From an uncultured Clostridia bacterium (GTDB taxonomy: Bacteria; Bacillota; Clostridia; Oscillospirales; Acutalibacteraceae): a stretch of DNA of 64,000 nucleotides. This document shows, one piece after another, positions 9,562 to 19,411 of this stretch. Every line of letters begins with the position of its first letter. Position 1 is the first letter of the stretch. A model generated the notes under the pieces. It saw nothing but the letters and a program-made list of their open reading frames with translations, ran no database searches and was not told the origin of the DNA. The position numbers and the translations under genes are program-made. The DNA is taken from NCBI GenBank assembly GCA_947628665.1, contig CANRAU010000006.1, positions 32,396 through 96,395 of the forward strand, given 5' to 3'.

Positions 9562-10449
9562 ATGGCGCGTCGGCTGGAATTTCATATTTCCTCGGACTAC
9601 GAGGGGAAAAGTGTGCGGGAATTTTTAAAAAAAGAAGCGGACGTCTCCGCCCGTGTACTGCGTATTTTGAAAAACGATCCGCAAGGGCTTTCCCGCAACG
9701 GCGCGCATATTCGCACGATAGACCCTTTACATGAAAACGACGTTTTGACCCTGCTGCTGCCCGACGACAAGGCCGTTTCGGTGTCCGCACCAACGCCAAT
9801 ACCGCTGGATATTCTGTACGAGGACGACGATTTGATCCTCATCAACAAGCCTGCGGGGCTTGCCATGCATGAAACGCACAACCATCAGGGCGACGCGCTT
9901 TCCAACGCACTCGCATTCTATTTTGCCCGACAGGGCGTCTCAGCGGTATTCCGCGCAGTCGGCAGGCTCGATAAGGGCACTTCGGGCGTGGTGGTCTGCG
10001 CCAAAAACAAATACTGCGCTTGGCGGCTGGCAGGCGCGATCGAAAAGACGTACTTGTGCTTAGTCTGCGGCAAATACGAGGGCAGCGGCACGATTGACGC
10101 GCCGATCATTCGTCCCGACCCCAATAAGACGCTGCGGGCGGTGGGAAGCGGCGGCGAACGTGCCGTTACGCATTGGCAGGCGCTGAAAACGGACGGCATA
10201 TGCACGCTTTTGCGCATTCGGCTTGAAACCGGACGCACGCACCAAATCCGCGTGCATTTTGCGCATCTCGGCACGCCGCTTGTGGGGGACGCCATGTATG
10301 AAAGCCCCGATCTGCGCCTAAGCCATCAGGCGCTGCACTGCGCTACCTGCACATTCACGCATCCCGTCACGGGAGAGCGGCTGGAAATCCACGCGCCCAT
10401 GCCTGACGACATGGCGGCGTTGGTCGAGTCTATGTCCGATTGCCCGTAA
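9562..10449 (+). CDS. RluA-family pseudouridine synthase
   Basis: 296-codon frame from ATG 9562 (ORF-track start at 9193 is upstream read-through); EDDDLILINKPAGLAMH, GRLDKGTSGVVVCAK, RLETGRTHQIRVHFAHLGTPLVGD. Confidence 0.93.
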   Translation: MARRLEFHISSDYEGKSVREFLKKEADVSARVLRILKNDPQGLSRNGAHIRTIDPLHENDVLTLLLPDDKAVSVSAPTPIPLDILYEDDDLILINKPAGLAMHETHNHQGDALSNALAFYFARQGVSAVFRAVGRLDKGTSGVVVCAKNKYCAWRLAGAIEKTYLCLVCGKYEGSGTIDAPIIRPDPNKTLRAVGSGGERAVTHWQALKTDGICTLLRIRLETGRTHQIRVHFAHLGTPLVGDAMYESPDLRLSHQALHCATCTFTHPVTGERLEIHAPMPDDMAALVESMSDCP

Positions 10450-10491
10450 GCGCAGCGGATTCCCCCCAAAAACGCTGCATACGTTTCATAG

Positions 10492-10527
10492 AAAAACCTC
10501 CCTTGCAAAGCGCAAGAGAGGTTTTCG
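10492..10527 (+). terminator. rho-independent terminator after the RluA-family gene
   Basis: aaaaacctcccttgcaaagcgcaagagaggtttt. Confidence 0.75.
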
Positions 10528-10552
10528 TTAATTTAGAAGTGCTTTACGTTCT

Positions 10553-12175
10553 TTAAGAGACATTGCCGAGCGTTCGCAGTCCCGATGAGGCTTGCAATAC
10601 CATAAGCGCGTCTACGGAGGTCAGTTTGCCGTCCTTGTTCGCATCCGCTTTTTTCTTCTGCGCATCGGTCAGCGTTCGCAGTCCAGACGAAGCTTGCAAT
10701 ACCATAAGCGCGTCTACGGAGGTCAGCTTGCCGTCATTGCTCAGATCCCCCATCACTTTGGTATCGGGGCCGGGCGTTACGCCGGCATTCGGGTCGATTT
10801 CCAAGTCGGGGTCGGGCGTGCGGTCGGGGATCGGCGCAGGATCGACCGATGTGTCGCCCGGCAGGCGGCAGCGGTTCGCGGGCAGATTTTTGTAAGTCGG
10901 GATCGAGAAAATGAAGCTGCCTTCCAGCATATCCATATTGACATAGCCCCTATACTGAATACCCGCTTCGCTGGTCGCGCCCGCAACATTGGTCATGTAC
11001 TGATGCGCATACAGCTTGCCGTCGCTGCTGTCTACATCGAATTTTTGCAGATAGATGGTATCCTGCCCGACCGAAATATAATTCCGCGCGATCCATTGCG
11101 CACCGCCGACAATGGACTTGTACGGGCTTGTCCACGGGCGGCCGTAGTTTTTGCTCGGATCAGAGCTTGTGCTCTTTGCCCACGCAAGTCCCTGTGCGAT
11201 CGGATCGTTTGTAGATGAGGTCGCCTGAATGTTGTAGAAATTGTAATAGCCCTTGTAAGACGTACCGTTTTTGGCCACATATGTACCGCTGGTCGAGCCG
11301 GAACCGTTTCGGCTGACCTCCTGAATGATTTTGGTCGCAAGGTAATAGGGGCTGGCGGAGCTGATGCGCGCCGCGTCCATGATCGCCTGCGCATAGGTGA
11401 TCTGCTTGCCGCTGTCGTCGGTGATACGCTTATTCTCCATGAAGCTGCCCTTTAAAATGGCTTCCACGCCTGAAAGCGTATGCACAGACGCATTGTAGGA
11501 CAACAGCTCAAACTGGAAAATGCTCGATTCCGTCATCGAATTGCGCGGATCCATATAATAGGCGACCACCTGATCGGACGCCTGATACCAGCCTTCGGCG
11601 GACTTCCAATACTTGCCCGTTTTCGGGTCTTTGTATCGGTAGGATTCGGGCGACGAGGGACTGACGACGTTTCGCCCAAGCATGCCGCTTGCCGTCTCAT
11701 ACGCCATGACGTCGTTCCAGTCAAGCCCCGTATCGTAAAAGGTAAACACCCAATTCGGATGCTTGGCGACCAAATCCTTTAAGTAAGGCCGATAGGCTTC
11801 GGGATACGTATAGATTTTTTCGTCGGGGGGCGTATTGGGGTCGGGCTGCGTCTCCGTCTGCACCGTGATATAGCGGGACGCCGCATACCCTGTCACCGAT
11901 TTCCCACTCACGGTGGCGGAGATTTTGTACCAGTTCGGGCATCCCGAAGTGTCGCCGGGATCTGCCTTGACCTGCTCCAAAATCGTGACTGTACTCCCCT
12001 TTTGCAGTTTCGCCACGGACTGGAAATTTGTACCCGGGCCGGAGCGCACATTGAGCGCGTCGCTCGCGGTCGTCACCTGCCCCGTCAGTGCGAGTACGGG
12101 TAGCGCTGTGATGCACAGCAACACAGCGAACACAACCAATGTTCTGAAAAATCGTTTTGTTTTCACTTTGAACAC
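10553..12175 (-). CDS. secreted SH3-domain / N-acetylglucosaminidase with C-terminal dockerin-like repeats
   Basis: Signal peptide; SH3b (GQVTTASDALNVRSGPGTNFQSVAKLQKGSTVTIL); glucosaminidase region; two Ca-binding dockerin-like repeats DLSNDGKLTSVDALMVLQASSGLRTL / DANKDGKLTSVDALMVLQASSGLRTL. Confidence 0.85.
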   Translation of the reverse strand: MFKVKTKRFFRTLVVFAVLLCITALPVLALTGQVTTASDALNVRSGPGTNFQSVAKLQKGSTVTILEQVKADPGDTSGCPNWYKISATVSGKSVTGYAASRYITVQTETQPDPNTPPDEKIYTYPEAYRPYLKDLVAKHPNWVFTFYDTGLDWNDVMAYETASGMLGRNVVSPSSPESYRYKDPKTGKYWKSAEGWYQASDQVVAYYMDPRNSMTESSIFQFELLSYNASVHTLSGVEAILKGSFMENKRITDDSGKQITYAQAIMDAARISSASPYYLATKIIQEVSRNGSGSTSGTYVAKNGTSYKGYYNFYNIQATSSTNDPIAQGLAWAKSTSSDPSKNYGRPWTSPYKSIVGGAQWIARNYISVGQDTIYLQKFDVDSSDGKLYAHQYMTNVAGATSEAGIQYRGYVNMDMLEGSFIFSIPTYKNLPANRCRLPGDTSVDPAPIPDRTPDPDLEIDPNAGVTPGPDTKVMGDLSNDGKLTSVDALMVLQASSGLRTLTDAQKKKADANKDGKLTSVDALMVLQASSGLRTLGNVS

Positions 12176-12279
12176 CGCAAACCTTTCTTTTTGTCAAATG
12201 AAAACCATGTATCCCAAATAAAAGCCGAGGTTTACACGCCGCAAGCTCCCACGGCGTTCAACGCGCAGAGCCTTATTTA

Positions 12280-14295
12280 TTACTGCTGCTCCTTGAGGTA
12301 TTGCAAAACGCCCTGACAGACCGCCTTTGCGATACGCTCCTGGTTGGCGGGTATGTTGAGCGCGGCGCATTCCTTCGCATTGGAAAGATAGCCGCCTTCC
12401 ACCAGCACCGTCGGGCATTCCTCAATGCGCGTCACCCGAAACGGATACCACCGCACGCCGCCGTCCGAGGGGGTCACCTTACCGCGCATGGCCGCGTCGT
12501 TTGCGTAGATCTCCTGCCAAGCGCTCGCGAGCTGCGCGTGGATAGCTTTTGCAAGTGGCTGCGAATACGCACGGTAATAATAGACCTCCGTGCCGCTCGC
12601 GGAGCTGTTCTCCGCAGCGTTGTTGTGCATACAGACAAATACATCCGCACCCAATTCGCGCGCCTTGCTTTGGCGATCCTCCAACTCTATAAACGTATCC
12701 GTCGTGCGCAGGATCTTGACCTGCACGCCCGCCGCCTCCAAGTTCTGCTTGAGCAGCATGGAAATGCGCAGATTGATCACGGACTCGTGTACGCCGTTCG
12801 CGCCAATCGCGCCGGAATCCTTCCCACCGTGGCCGGGATCGATGGCCACGACCGTATCCGAAAGGCTCTTTGGCATATTGCGGAACTGAAGCACCAAACG
12901 GTTATCCGACGCGTAATAGGCGCGGTAGCCGTAAAATTTTCCGTCGCGCTTCAAGTACACGCGCAGCGTCGTCGTGCCGTTTTTGCCGATGTCGACCCAT
13001 TCGGCGCGGCTGACGGTGCTGCTGCCGGAGAAGTCAAAAGAACCTTGTGCCGCATTGGTATAATAGAATTTAAAATCAATATATTTCGCGGTAGAGCCTG
13101 TGACGTTGAATACACGCCCTGCATAGCCCGTGCGGTACGCCTGCGGCTTTAACTCGGATACAAACGGCGCTTTCCAGTTCATGGTGAGGACAGCCGTGGT
13201 ATAGTCGTCGGTATAGGACTTGTACACCGAAATGGTGTTGGACGGTAGTACAAAACCGTCCTGGCTTTGCGCGTTGTCCTTTTCCACCTTGTAACCCGAT
13301 TGCGTAATGTAATACATTGTATCGTCAAATTTGGCTTCATTTTTGACGTAGTCATATGTACCTTCCAAGAACGGCGTACACAGCGGCGACGATTTATCGT
13401 CCGCCGTTTCGCCCGGGCAGGTTTCGGCGTACTTCGCCGTGATCAAAATCATTTTTGCCTGACCGAGGCCGTGATCGGCGTTGGGCGTCAGCACATCGAC
13501 CTTTCCATCCCCCGAAACGGTGGGCTCTTTCACTTCGCCTTTTCCCGACTGAACCGGGACTTCCACATATTTGATTGCATTCACGGTGACGGACGCGCCC
13601 GAAACGGTTTCGGTCTGCCCGTCATAGACGGCGGTGAATTTCAGCCGCCCGAGTTTTTGCTGTTCGGACGTACCCTTAGGCAGGGTATAGATCCCCGAAT
13701 AGGTTCTGTAGGCCTCCCCTTTGCTCGAATTCTCCTCCGAAAGCGTCACCTTGACGCCCGCCAAAGACGCCGTGACCTTGGAACCGGCCATGGCCACCGC
13801 CGAGACCTCGATCGTCATGCCGCCCTCTGCGGAAACGGCCTTTTTCGGGGAAACCGAGCGGATCAACTTGCGTTCATAGGTGACTTGGAACACAAAGGTT
13901 TTATCTGTATTGGTAACGGTGACGGTGTTTTTCCCGACTTTTAAGGGACAGTCATAGGAAAATGTGCCGTCCTGCGCAAGCGTAACAGCTTGTCCGTTCA
14001 CCGTCAGCGGCAAAGACGCGTCGCAAGCGCCCTTGATCGTGATGTACGGAGACTGGACAGTCAATGTCTCTTTTTTCGGCTCGGTGATCGTCAGCGTGGG
14101 CGCGGGCGGTTCTGTCGTCTGCTCGGCTGTCGTCGTCTCCGGTAGTGTCTGTACGGCGCCCGTGGTGGCCTCCGCCTGCTTCGCCGCCGGTACCCGCCCG
14201 TGCATCCATATCGCCAGCGCGACCAGCGCGGTCACCAGCAGTACAGCCCCGACCGCACATAATATGTAAACTTTTTTTCTGTTTTTCTCCTGCAT
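12280..14295 (-). CDS. N-acetylmuramoyl-L-alanine amidase (Amidase_3) with N-terminal TM and beta-rich domains
   Basis: VVAIDPGHGGKDSGAIGANGVHES...LRTTDTFIELEDRQSKARELGADVFVCMHNNAAENSSASGTEVYYY...VLVEGGYLSN. Confidence 0.9.
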   Translation of the reverse strand: MQEKNRKKVYILCAVGAVLLVTALVALAIWMHGRVPAAKQAEATTGAVQTLPETTTAEQTTEPPAPTLTITEPKKETLTVQSPYITIKGACDASLPLTVNGQAVTLAQDGTFSYDCPLKVGKNTVTVTNTDKTFVFQVTYERKLIRSVSPKKAVSAEGGMTIEVSAVAMAGSKVTASLAGVKVTLSEENSSKGEAYRTYSGIYTLPKGTSEQQKLGRLKFTAVYDGQTETVSGASVTVNAIKYVEVPVQSGKGEVKEPTVSGDGKVDVLTPNADHGLGQAKMILITAKYAETCPGETADDKSSPLCTPFLEGTYDYVKNEAKFDDTMYYITQSGYKVEKDNAQSQDGFVLPSNTISVYKSYTDDYTTAVLTMNWKAPFVSELKPQAYRTGYAGRVFNVTGSTAKYIDFKFYYTNAAQGSFDFSGSSTVSRAEWVDIGKNGTTTLRVYLKRDGKFYGYRAYYASDNRLVLQFRNMPKSLSDTVVAIDPGHGGKDSGAIGANGVHESVINLRISMLLKQNLEAAGVQVKILRTTDTFIELEDRQSKARELGADVFVCMHNNAAENSSASGTEVYYYRAYSQPLAKAIHAQLASAWQEIYANDAAMRGKVTPSDGGVRWYPFRVTRIEECPTVLVEGGYLSNAKECAALNIPANQERIAKAVCQGVLQYLKEQQ

Positions 14296-14522
14296 TTTTA
14301 CCCTACTCCAACAAAAGTTTTACACAACGCGTACAAAGCAGTTCCCGCGCATACGGGAATCTTTGCACATACCCCTTTTCACGCATCGTTCTATCGCGAT
14401 TCGGAATCGCGATGCGCCGTAACGCTTTGCTTCTCTTACCGCGAACCGCAAGCTTTGCAGATACAGGTTTTCCGAAGCAGACCAAATTTTCAAATTCAGC
14501 CTATATTTCGTATTCTATCACA

Positions 14523-15758
14523 TTATAGCATGTTTTTTAAGTTTTTCCACTCTTTTTTTGCGTTTTCTTCGCAATCCGACGTGTAAATACTGGAATAGGT
14601 ATACAGCGCAAAGCCGCCGTAGTGCGGAAGAAGCCGGCAAGCGGTAAGCTGCCGCGCCAAAATATCGGTATGCGTCTGCCATTCCGTGCGGCCGCTGCCC
14701 GCATATGCATCCTCCTTACCGCTTTTGTACGCGGCAAGTCCGAAGCAAAGCCGCACATTCTCCGCGAAGTCCAGCGACGCCCATTCCTCGGCAGTTTTTA
14801 AGAACGGCTTGCTCTCGTTTTGGAAGCCGTAATACAGCTGCGGCATCAGTACGTCCACATACCCCGCCTCGCTCGCCCAGCGCGGAATATCGGCACACAG
14901 ATTGTCATAATTCTTCTGGATGTCGCCGGCGGGGCTTATAACAAGCTGTACATCGGGATTGATCGCCTTAATGGCGGCATACAGGCTACTGACAAAGGTG
15001 CTCACATTTTCGCGTCTCCATGCGTCCTGCGGCAATTTCCCGCCCGCTTCGGTGTAGGCGGCATAGGAAGCGCTGTCCACGGAAAAATCGGTCGTCGGGT
15101 AAAAATAATCGTCCATATGGATGGCGTCCACGTCGTATTTGCGCAAAATTTCACGCACGCCGTTGATGATCAAAGCCTGCGCTTCGTCCGACGCGGGATT
15201 GAGATAGATCCCGTCGCCTGTCAGCAAAAGGTTCTCGGTTTTCTTGGCAAGATACCACTGCTTTGCGGGATTGTTGTCTGCGAGCTTTGACCAATCCGCA
15301 GACAAAAGCACCCTGTAAGGATTGATCCACGCCTGTACCGAAAGGCCATGCGCTTTGGCGCAGTCGATAAAAATTTGCAGAGGGTCATAGCGAACCGCCT
15401 GTCCCTGTACGCCCGTGAGATACGCCGTCCACGGAAAGAGGTCGGACGGGTAAAAGGCATCGCAGAACGCGCGCACATGCACGATCACCGTGTTCATACC
15501 CGCTTTTGCCAACGTAGAGGTCATTTCCTCCGCTTTCTTTTGGAACTGCGCCGCATCTCCGCCGCCCGATGCGCGCATGGAAAGCTCATTGTAATTCACC
15601 CATACGGCGCGCATTTCTCCCGCTACGGTATACGGGTCGTTTGGCTGTTCGGATTTCGAGGGCGTTTCCCCGTTTTGGTCGGGTTGGCGCATAAACAGTA
15701 AAAATCCGCAAAGTGCTGCTAAAAGCACAAGGCAAATGGCTAAAATTCTGCGTTTCAT
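14523..15758 (-). CDS. glycoside hydrolase family 10-like (GHL10/DUF187) exported protein
   Basis: EMRAVWVNYNELSM...NTVIVHVRAFCDAFYPSDLFPW...IDCAKAHGLSVQAWINPYR; N-terminal hydrophobic segment; likely start MKRRILAIC. Confidence 0.85.
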   Translation of the reverse strand: MKRRILAICLVLLAALCGFLLFMRQPDQNGETPSKSEQPNDPYTVAGEMRAVWVNYNELSMRASGGGDAAQFQKKAEEMTSTLAKAGMNTVIVHVRAFCDAFYPSDLFPWTAYLTGVQGQAVRYDPLQIFIDCAKAHGLSVQAWINPYRVLLSADWSKLADNNPAKQWYLAKKTENLLLTGDGIYLNPASDEAQALIINGVREILRKYDVDAIHMDDYFYPTTDFSVDSASYAAYTEAGGKLPQDAWRRENVSTFVSSLYAAIKAINPDVQLVISPAGDIQKNYDNLCADIPRWASEAGYVDVLMPQLYYGFQNESKPFLKTAEEWASLDFAENVRLCFGLAAYKSGKEDAYAGSGRTEWQTHTDILARQLTACRLLPHYGGFALYTYSSIYTSDCEENAKKEWKNLKNML

Positions 15759-15795
15759 GGGATGCCTCCGTATCATTTGGTATACCGTTTTTTGA

Positions 15796-16110
15796 TTGAC
15801 AGTGCCGCAAAATTCCTGTACAATGCCCTCGGTGATGCAAATGGAAGCGAGAGCTTTGCTGATTTATTGTATTTGTATTTCGGCAGTCGGCGTAATTATG
15901 ACTGTCTATGACAAATCCGCCGCCCGGCATAAAAAAAGAAGAGTCCCCGAAAGAACTCTTTTGACGGTCGGTTTTCTCGGCGCGGCGCTGCCGATGTTTC
16001 TCACCATGCAGTGCATTCGGCACAAAACCCGCCATATGAAATTTATGTTGGGGCTGCCCGCCGCATTTCTTCTGCACGCCGCACTGCTCGCGGTTTGGCT
16101 TATTAAATAA
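15796..16110 (+). CDS. DUF1294 small membrane protein
   Basis: MTVYDKSAARHKKRRVPERTLLTVGFLGAALPMFLTMQCIRHKTRHMKFMLGLP is the DUF1294 pattern. Confidence 0.8.
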   Translation: MTVPQNSCTMPSVMQMEARALLIYCICISAVGVIMTVYDKSAARHKKRRVPERTLLTVGFLGAALPMFLTMQCIRHKTRHMKFMLGLPAAFLLHAALLAVWLIK

Positions 16111-16145
16111 AGATCAGTCGTTTTTCGGAGATTCTTCCTCCGTGC

Positions 16146-16379
16146 TATCGGTTCTGACCTTGTCAGAACCGATTCCGCTTGCCGAAAAAGGATTCTCCTT
16201 TTTCGACAAGCTGCCTTACATTCGGGCGCTTGCCCGCGCCCGAATGTGCCGCCTTCGGCGGCCCGATGAAACGCGAAGGAGAACCCTGACGGTTCTCCTT
16301 CACACATCCTCTCCCTCCGAAAAAACATCGCAGAGCTTACTGACTGTCTATATCGGTTCTGACCTTGTCAGAACCGATT
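16146..16379. repeat. chain of palindromes bounded by two identical 29-bp palindromic repeats
   Basis: tatcggttctgaccttgtcagaaccgatt at 16146-16174 and 16351-16379; between them hairpins 16177-16211, 16219-16246, 16248-16262 and 16275-16301. Confidence 0.9.
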
Positions 16380-16981
16380 TTTCTTTCTTCGCCTTTTATG
16401 ATGCGGACGATGTTGCCGCGGTGCATCACAATGATCAACACAGCCGTGATCGCCGTCGCCACGGTGGGGACGAGCGTCGCCTCCCCGCGAAAATGATAGA
16501 TCCCGAAGGTGACAAAGGGCAACAGGATCGCCGCGATGATCGAAGCGAGCGAAACCATGCGGGATACGCACACCACCAGCAGAAACGGAATGATCACCAG
16601 CGGAAAGGTCAGCGGCGCCAAAGCCGTTGTTGCACCGAGCGCGGTTGCCGCACCCTTGCCGCCCCGAAAGCCGAAAAAGACGGGGAACATATGCCCCGCG
16701 ACCACAAACACGAGCGCAATGTAGGCGCAAAGGGTCGCATCCGCCGAACCGCAAAGCAGGTATTTGGCAAGCAGTACCGCCGCCGTACCCTTTAACGCGT
16801 CGAACAAAAACACGAACGCCGCCGCTTTTTTGCCGAAGGTGCGCAGCGTGTTGGTCATGCCTGCATTTTTCGAGCCGTAATCGCGAATATCTTTTTTGTA
16901 TTTTGTTTTAGACAGAATAATGCCGAAGCTCAAAGATCCCAAAAGATAGGCAACGAGCGCGGACAACAGATAATGTACCAT
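16337..16981 (-). CDS. plsY: glycerol-3-phosphate acyltransferase PlsY
   Basis: AYLLGSLSFGIILSKTKYKKDIRDYGSKNAGMTNTLRTFGKK..., GGKGAATALG motif; last residues encoded inside the palindrome repeat. Confidence 0.93.
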   Translation of the reverse strand: MVHYLLSALVAYLLGSLSFGIILSKTKYKKDIRDYGSKNAGMTNTLRTFGKKAAAFVFLFDALKGTAAVLLAKYLLCGSADATLCAYIALVFVVAGHMFPVFFGFRGGKGAATALGATTALAPLTFPLVIIPFLLVVCVSRMVSLASIIAAILLPFVTFGIYHFRGEATLVPTVATAITAVLIIVMHRGNIVRIIKGEERKIGSDKVRTDIDSQ

Positions 16982-17205
16982 AGGAAAAACGGACTCCTCT
17001 ACAGCTTGGGTTTTCCCGCACCAAAAGGTGCTTGGAAGCTATTATACTGGGCTGTCCCGCTTTTGTCAACGGACATTCGGTCGAAAAAGCGAATCGCCGT
17101 GCGATTGCCGTCCGTCGTTTGCTTTTTGGGGCTTGCCGCCAACAGCAAACCCGCCGTATGCCGTATTTGAAATTTTAGATATGGACGAAATATCCATTTC
17201 ATGCT

Positions 17206-18192
17206 ATGATGAAAACAGCAAACAAACTTGCTGAAAATACCGAAACGGAGCGAAGTACCATGTGCGCATGCCTGCAAAACCAGCAGTTGTCTATTGAAGT
17301 GAATCCCTTCGGCGCGGTGCTGACGAGCGTCCGCGCGTGCAGAAGCGGACACGAATTCCTGTGGCAGGGCGATCCCGCCGTCTGGAACGGGCAGTCGCCG
17401 ATCCTGTTCCCCATCATCGGCAGGCTCGCAGATGATACCTGCCGCATCGACGGCAAGTCCTACGAGATCATCCGCCATGGGATCGCGCGTCACCGCCCCT
17501 TTGCGCTTGTGTCGCAAACGCCCTCGGAATTGGTTTTTTTGCAAACAAGCGACCGGGAAACCAGGCAAAGCTATCCGTATGATTACGAATTGTATGTCCG
17601 TTTCAAGCTGTCGGGCGACGGGCTGACCGTGCGGCATACGGTGCATAACCCCAATGACCGCACCATGTATTTTTCCATCGGCGCGCATCCCGCGTTTAAC
17701 TGTGCGCTCGGGGATACGCTGGTATTTGAACAGAAAGAAACGCTCAAAAGCGAGCGCATCAATACCGATTCTCTGTTGACGGGCGAAGCAGACCCGATTT
17801 TGCATAACGAAGATACGCTGACGCTGCACGCGTCTTTGTTCGACAAGGACGCGCTGATCTTTGAAAACGTACAGTCGGACTATGTGACGCTGCACTGCAG
17901 GCAGAGCAGAACCGCCGTTCGATTTTTCTTCGGCAAAGTACCCTTCCTGGCTATTTGGGCAAAGCCCGCCGCGCCTTTCGTGTGCATCGAGCCGTGGCAC
18001 GGGATCAACGATCCCGTCGGTTTTGCCGGCGATTTTTCCAAGAAGCGCGGCATTGAGGCCTTGGCGGCGGGCGAGAGCTTTTCTTTCTCCTGGTACGCCG
18101 CGTTTTTGGAGGATGAAGAACCGACGTGGGACATATCGGGTTCGACTCCCCTCAGCTTAAAGGAGACGCTTTATGCATATACCGCTTTGTGA
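17206..18192 (+). CDS. aldose 1-epimerase family protein (LacX-like)
   Basis: LFPIIGRLADDTCRIDGKSYEIIRHGIARHRPF, SIGAHPAFNCAL, CIEPWHGIND. Confidence 0.85.
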   Translation: MMKTANKLAENTETERSTMCACLQNQQLSIEVNPFGAVLTSVRACRSGHEFLWQGDPAVWNGQSPILFPIIGRLADDTCRIDGKSYEIIRHGIARHRPFALVSQTPSELVFLQTSDRETRQSYPYDYELYVRFKLSGDGLTVRHTVHNPNDRTMYFSIGAHPAFNCALGDTLVFEQKETLKSERINTDSLLTGEADPILHNEDTLTLHASLFDKDALIFENVQSDYVTLHCRQSRTAVRFFFGKVPFLAIWAKPAAPFVCIEPWHGINDPVGFAGDFSKKRGIEALAAGESFSFSWYAAFLEDEEPTWDISGSTPLSLKETLYAYTAL

Positions 18193-18796
18193 AACCGCAG
18201 AATTGGAAATACAAGGCTTCGACACGGCGTTGGCGCGTGCTTTGCAGCCTGCCGAGGACTATGACGTTGACCGCTGGCTGTTCGTGCCGAACCGATACGA
18301 CGAGTACCGTTATATTTTGGGTACGCGGGGACTTCGTCCGCTGATCTGCTACGGCATCAACCCGTCCACCGCCGCGCCCGACGCGCTCGACCCGACGCTC
18401 AAATCCGCCGAACGCATCGCCTTACATAACGGCTTTGACAGCTTTATTATGCTCAACGTCTATGCGCAACGGGCGACCGACCCCGACAGCATGGAGAAGC
18501 ACTTTAACGCGCGGCTGCACGAGGAAAACAAACGGGCTTTCCAATATGTGCTGTCGCTTTGCAAGGACGAGCGGCCGACCGTTTGGGCGGCGTGGGGCAA
18601 TATCGTGGAGAAGCGCAAATACCTGAATCTATGTCTTCGGGAAATCATCGAATTGGGCAACGCCTGTAACGTCCGCTGGGTATCGGCGGGGCGCATTTCC
18701 GTAAAAGGGCATCCGCACCATCCGCTGTATTTAAAGAAAGACAGCCCCTTAGAGCCGTTTGATATGGAGGGGTATCTCAAACGGTTAGAGGGCTGA
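18173..18796 (+). CDS. DUF1643 domain-containing protein
   Basis: RPLICYGINPSTAAPDALDPTLKSAERIALHNGFDSFIMLNVYAQRATDP typical of DUF1643; SD aaaggag. Confidence 0.8.
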   Translation: MHIPLCETAELEIQGFDTALARALQPAEDYDVDRWLFVPNRYDEYRYILGTRGLRPLICYGINPSTAAPDALDPTLKSAERIALHNGFDSFIMLNVYAQRATDPDSMEKHFNARLHEENKRAFQYVLSLCKDERPTVWAAWGNIVEKRKYLNLCLREIIELGNACNVRWVSAGRISVKGHPHHPLYLKKDSPLEPFDMEGYLKRLEG

Positions 18797-19411
18797 CGGC
18801 GTTTCCTGTGCGCGCGCGGAAAACACGCAGCCGCAAAAGTTTTGCCGATACAGATCGAATTCCCGCGACAGGGCGATGGATTGCTTATAGCCCTCTTTTT
18901 TCTTAAAGTCGGACGGCAGAAACCGCACGCCGACCTCCGCCCCGATCTCTTCACCGAGCGCATTTAAAAGCGCGGCGTTTTTATGGGGACTGACCGTAAG
19001 CGTGGTCGTGAACCAATCGCACCCGAGCGCCCTCGCCTGCTTTGCCGCCGCCGTCAGACGCAACCGAAAGCATTCGGTGCAGCGCGCGCCGCCCTCCGGC
19101 TCGTTTTCCAAGCCCCGTACCGCTTCAAAAAAGCGTGCGGGGTCATACGGGGCTTCCACGACCTGCACGTCTTCGCAGTACGGCGCGCACCGCAGGAGCT
19201 TATCCAAATTCTCGCGGCGTTTTTCGTATTCGGCGGCGGGCTGGATGTTCGGATTGTAAAAGTAAACCAGCACCCGAAAATGCGCGGTCAGCGCTTTTAA
19301 AACATAGCTGGAACACGGCGCACAGCAGCATTGCAGCAGCAACTTCGGCCGTTCGCCCTGCGGAAATTTCGCGATCTCCTCTTCCATTTTGCATTGATAA
19401 TTGATTTTCAT
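18785..19411 (-). CDS. queH: epoxyqueuosine reductase QueH
   Basis: LLLQCCCAPCSSYVLKAL...VYFYNPNIQPAAEYEKR...CTECFRLRL...TTTLTVSPHKN. Confidence 0.88.
   Translation of the reverse strand: MKINYQCKMEEEIAKFPQGERPKLLLQCCCAPCSSYVLKALTAHFRVLVYFYNPNIQPAAEYEKRRENLDKLLRCAPYCEDVQVVEAPYDPARFFEAVRGLENEPEGGARCTECFRLRLTAAAKQARALGCDWFTTTLTVSPHKNAALLNALGEEIGAEVGVRFLPSDFKKKEGYKQSIALSREFDLYRQNFCGCVFSARAQETPSAL

Noticed and set aside
15906-16328. 140-aa minus-strand ORF across the palindrome cassette
   Set aside because: Translation of stacked hairpins plus antisense of the DUF1294 gene; no RBS or domain. The DNA-level repeat structure explains it better.
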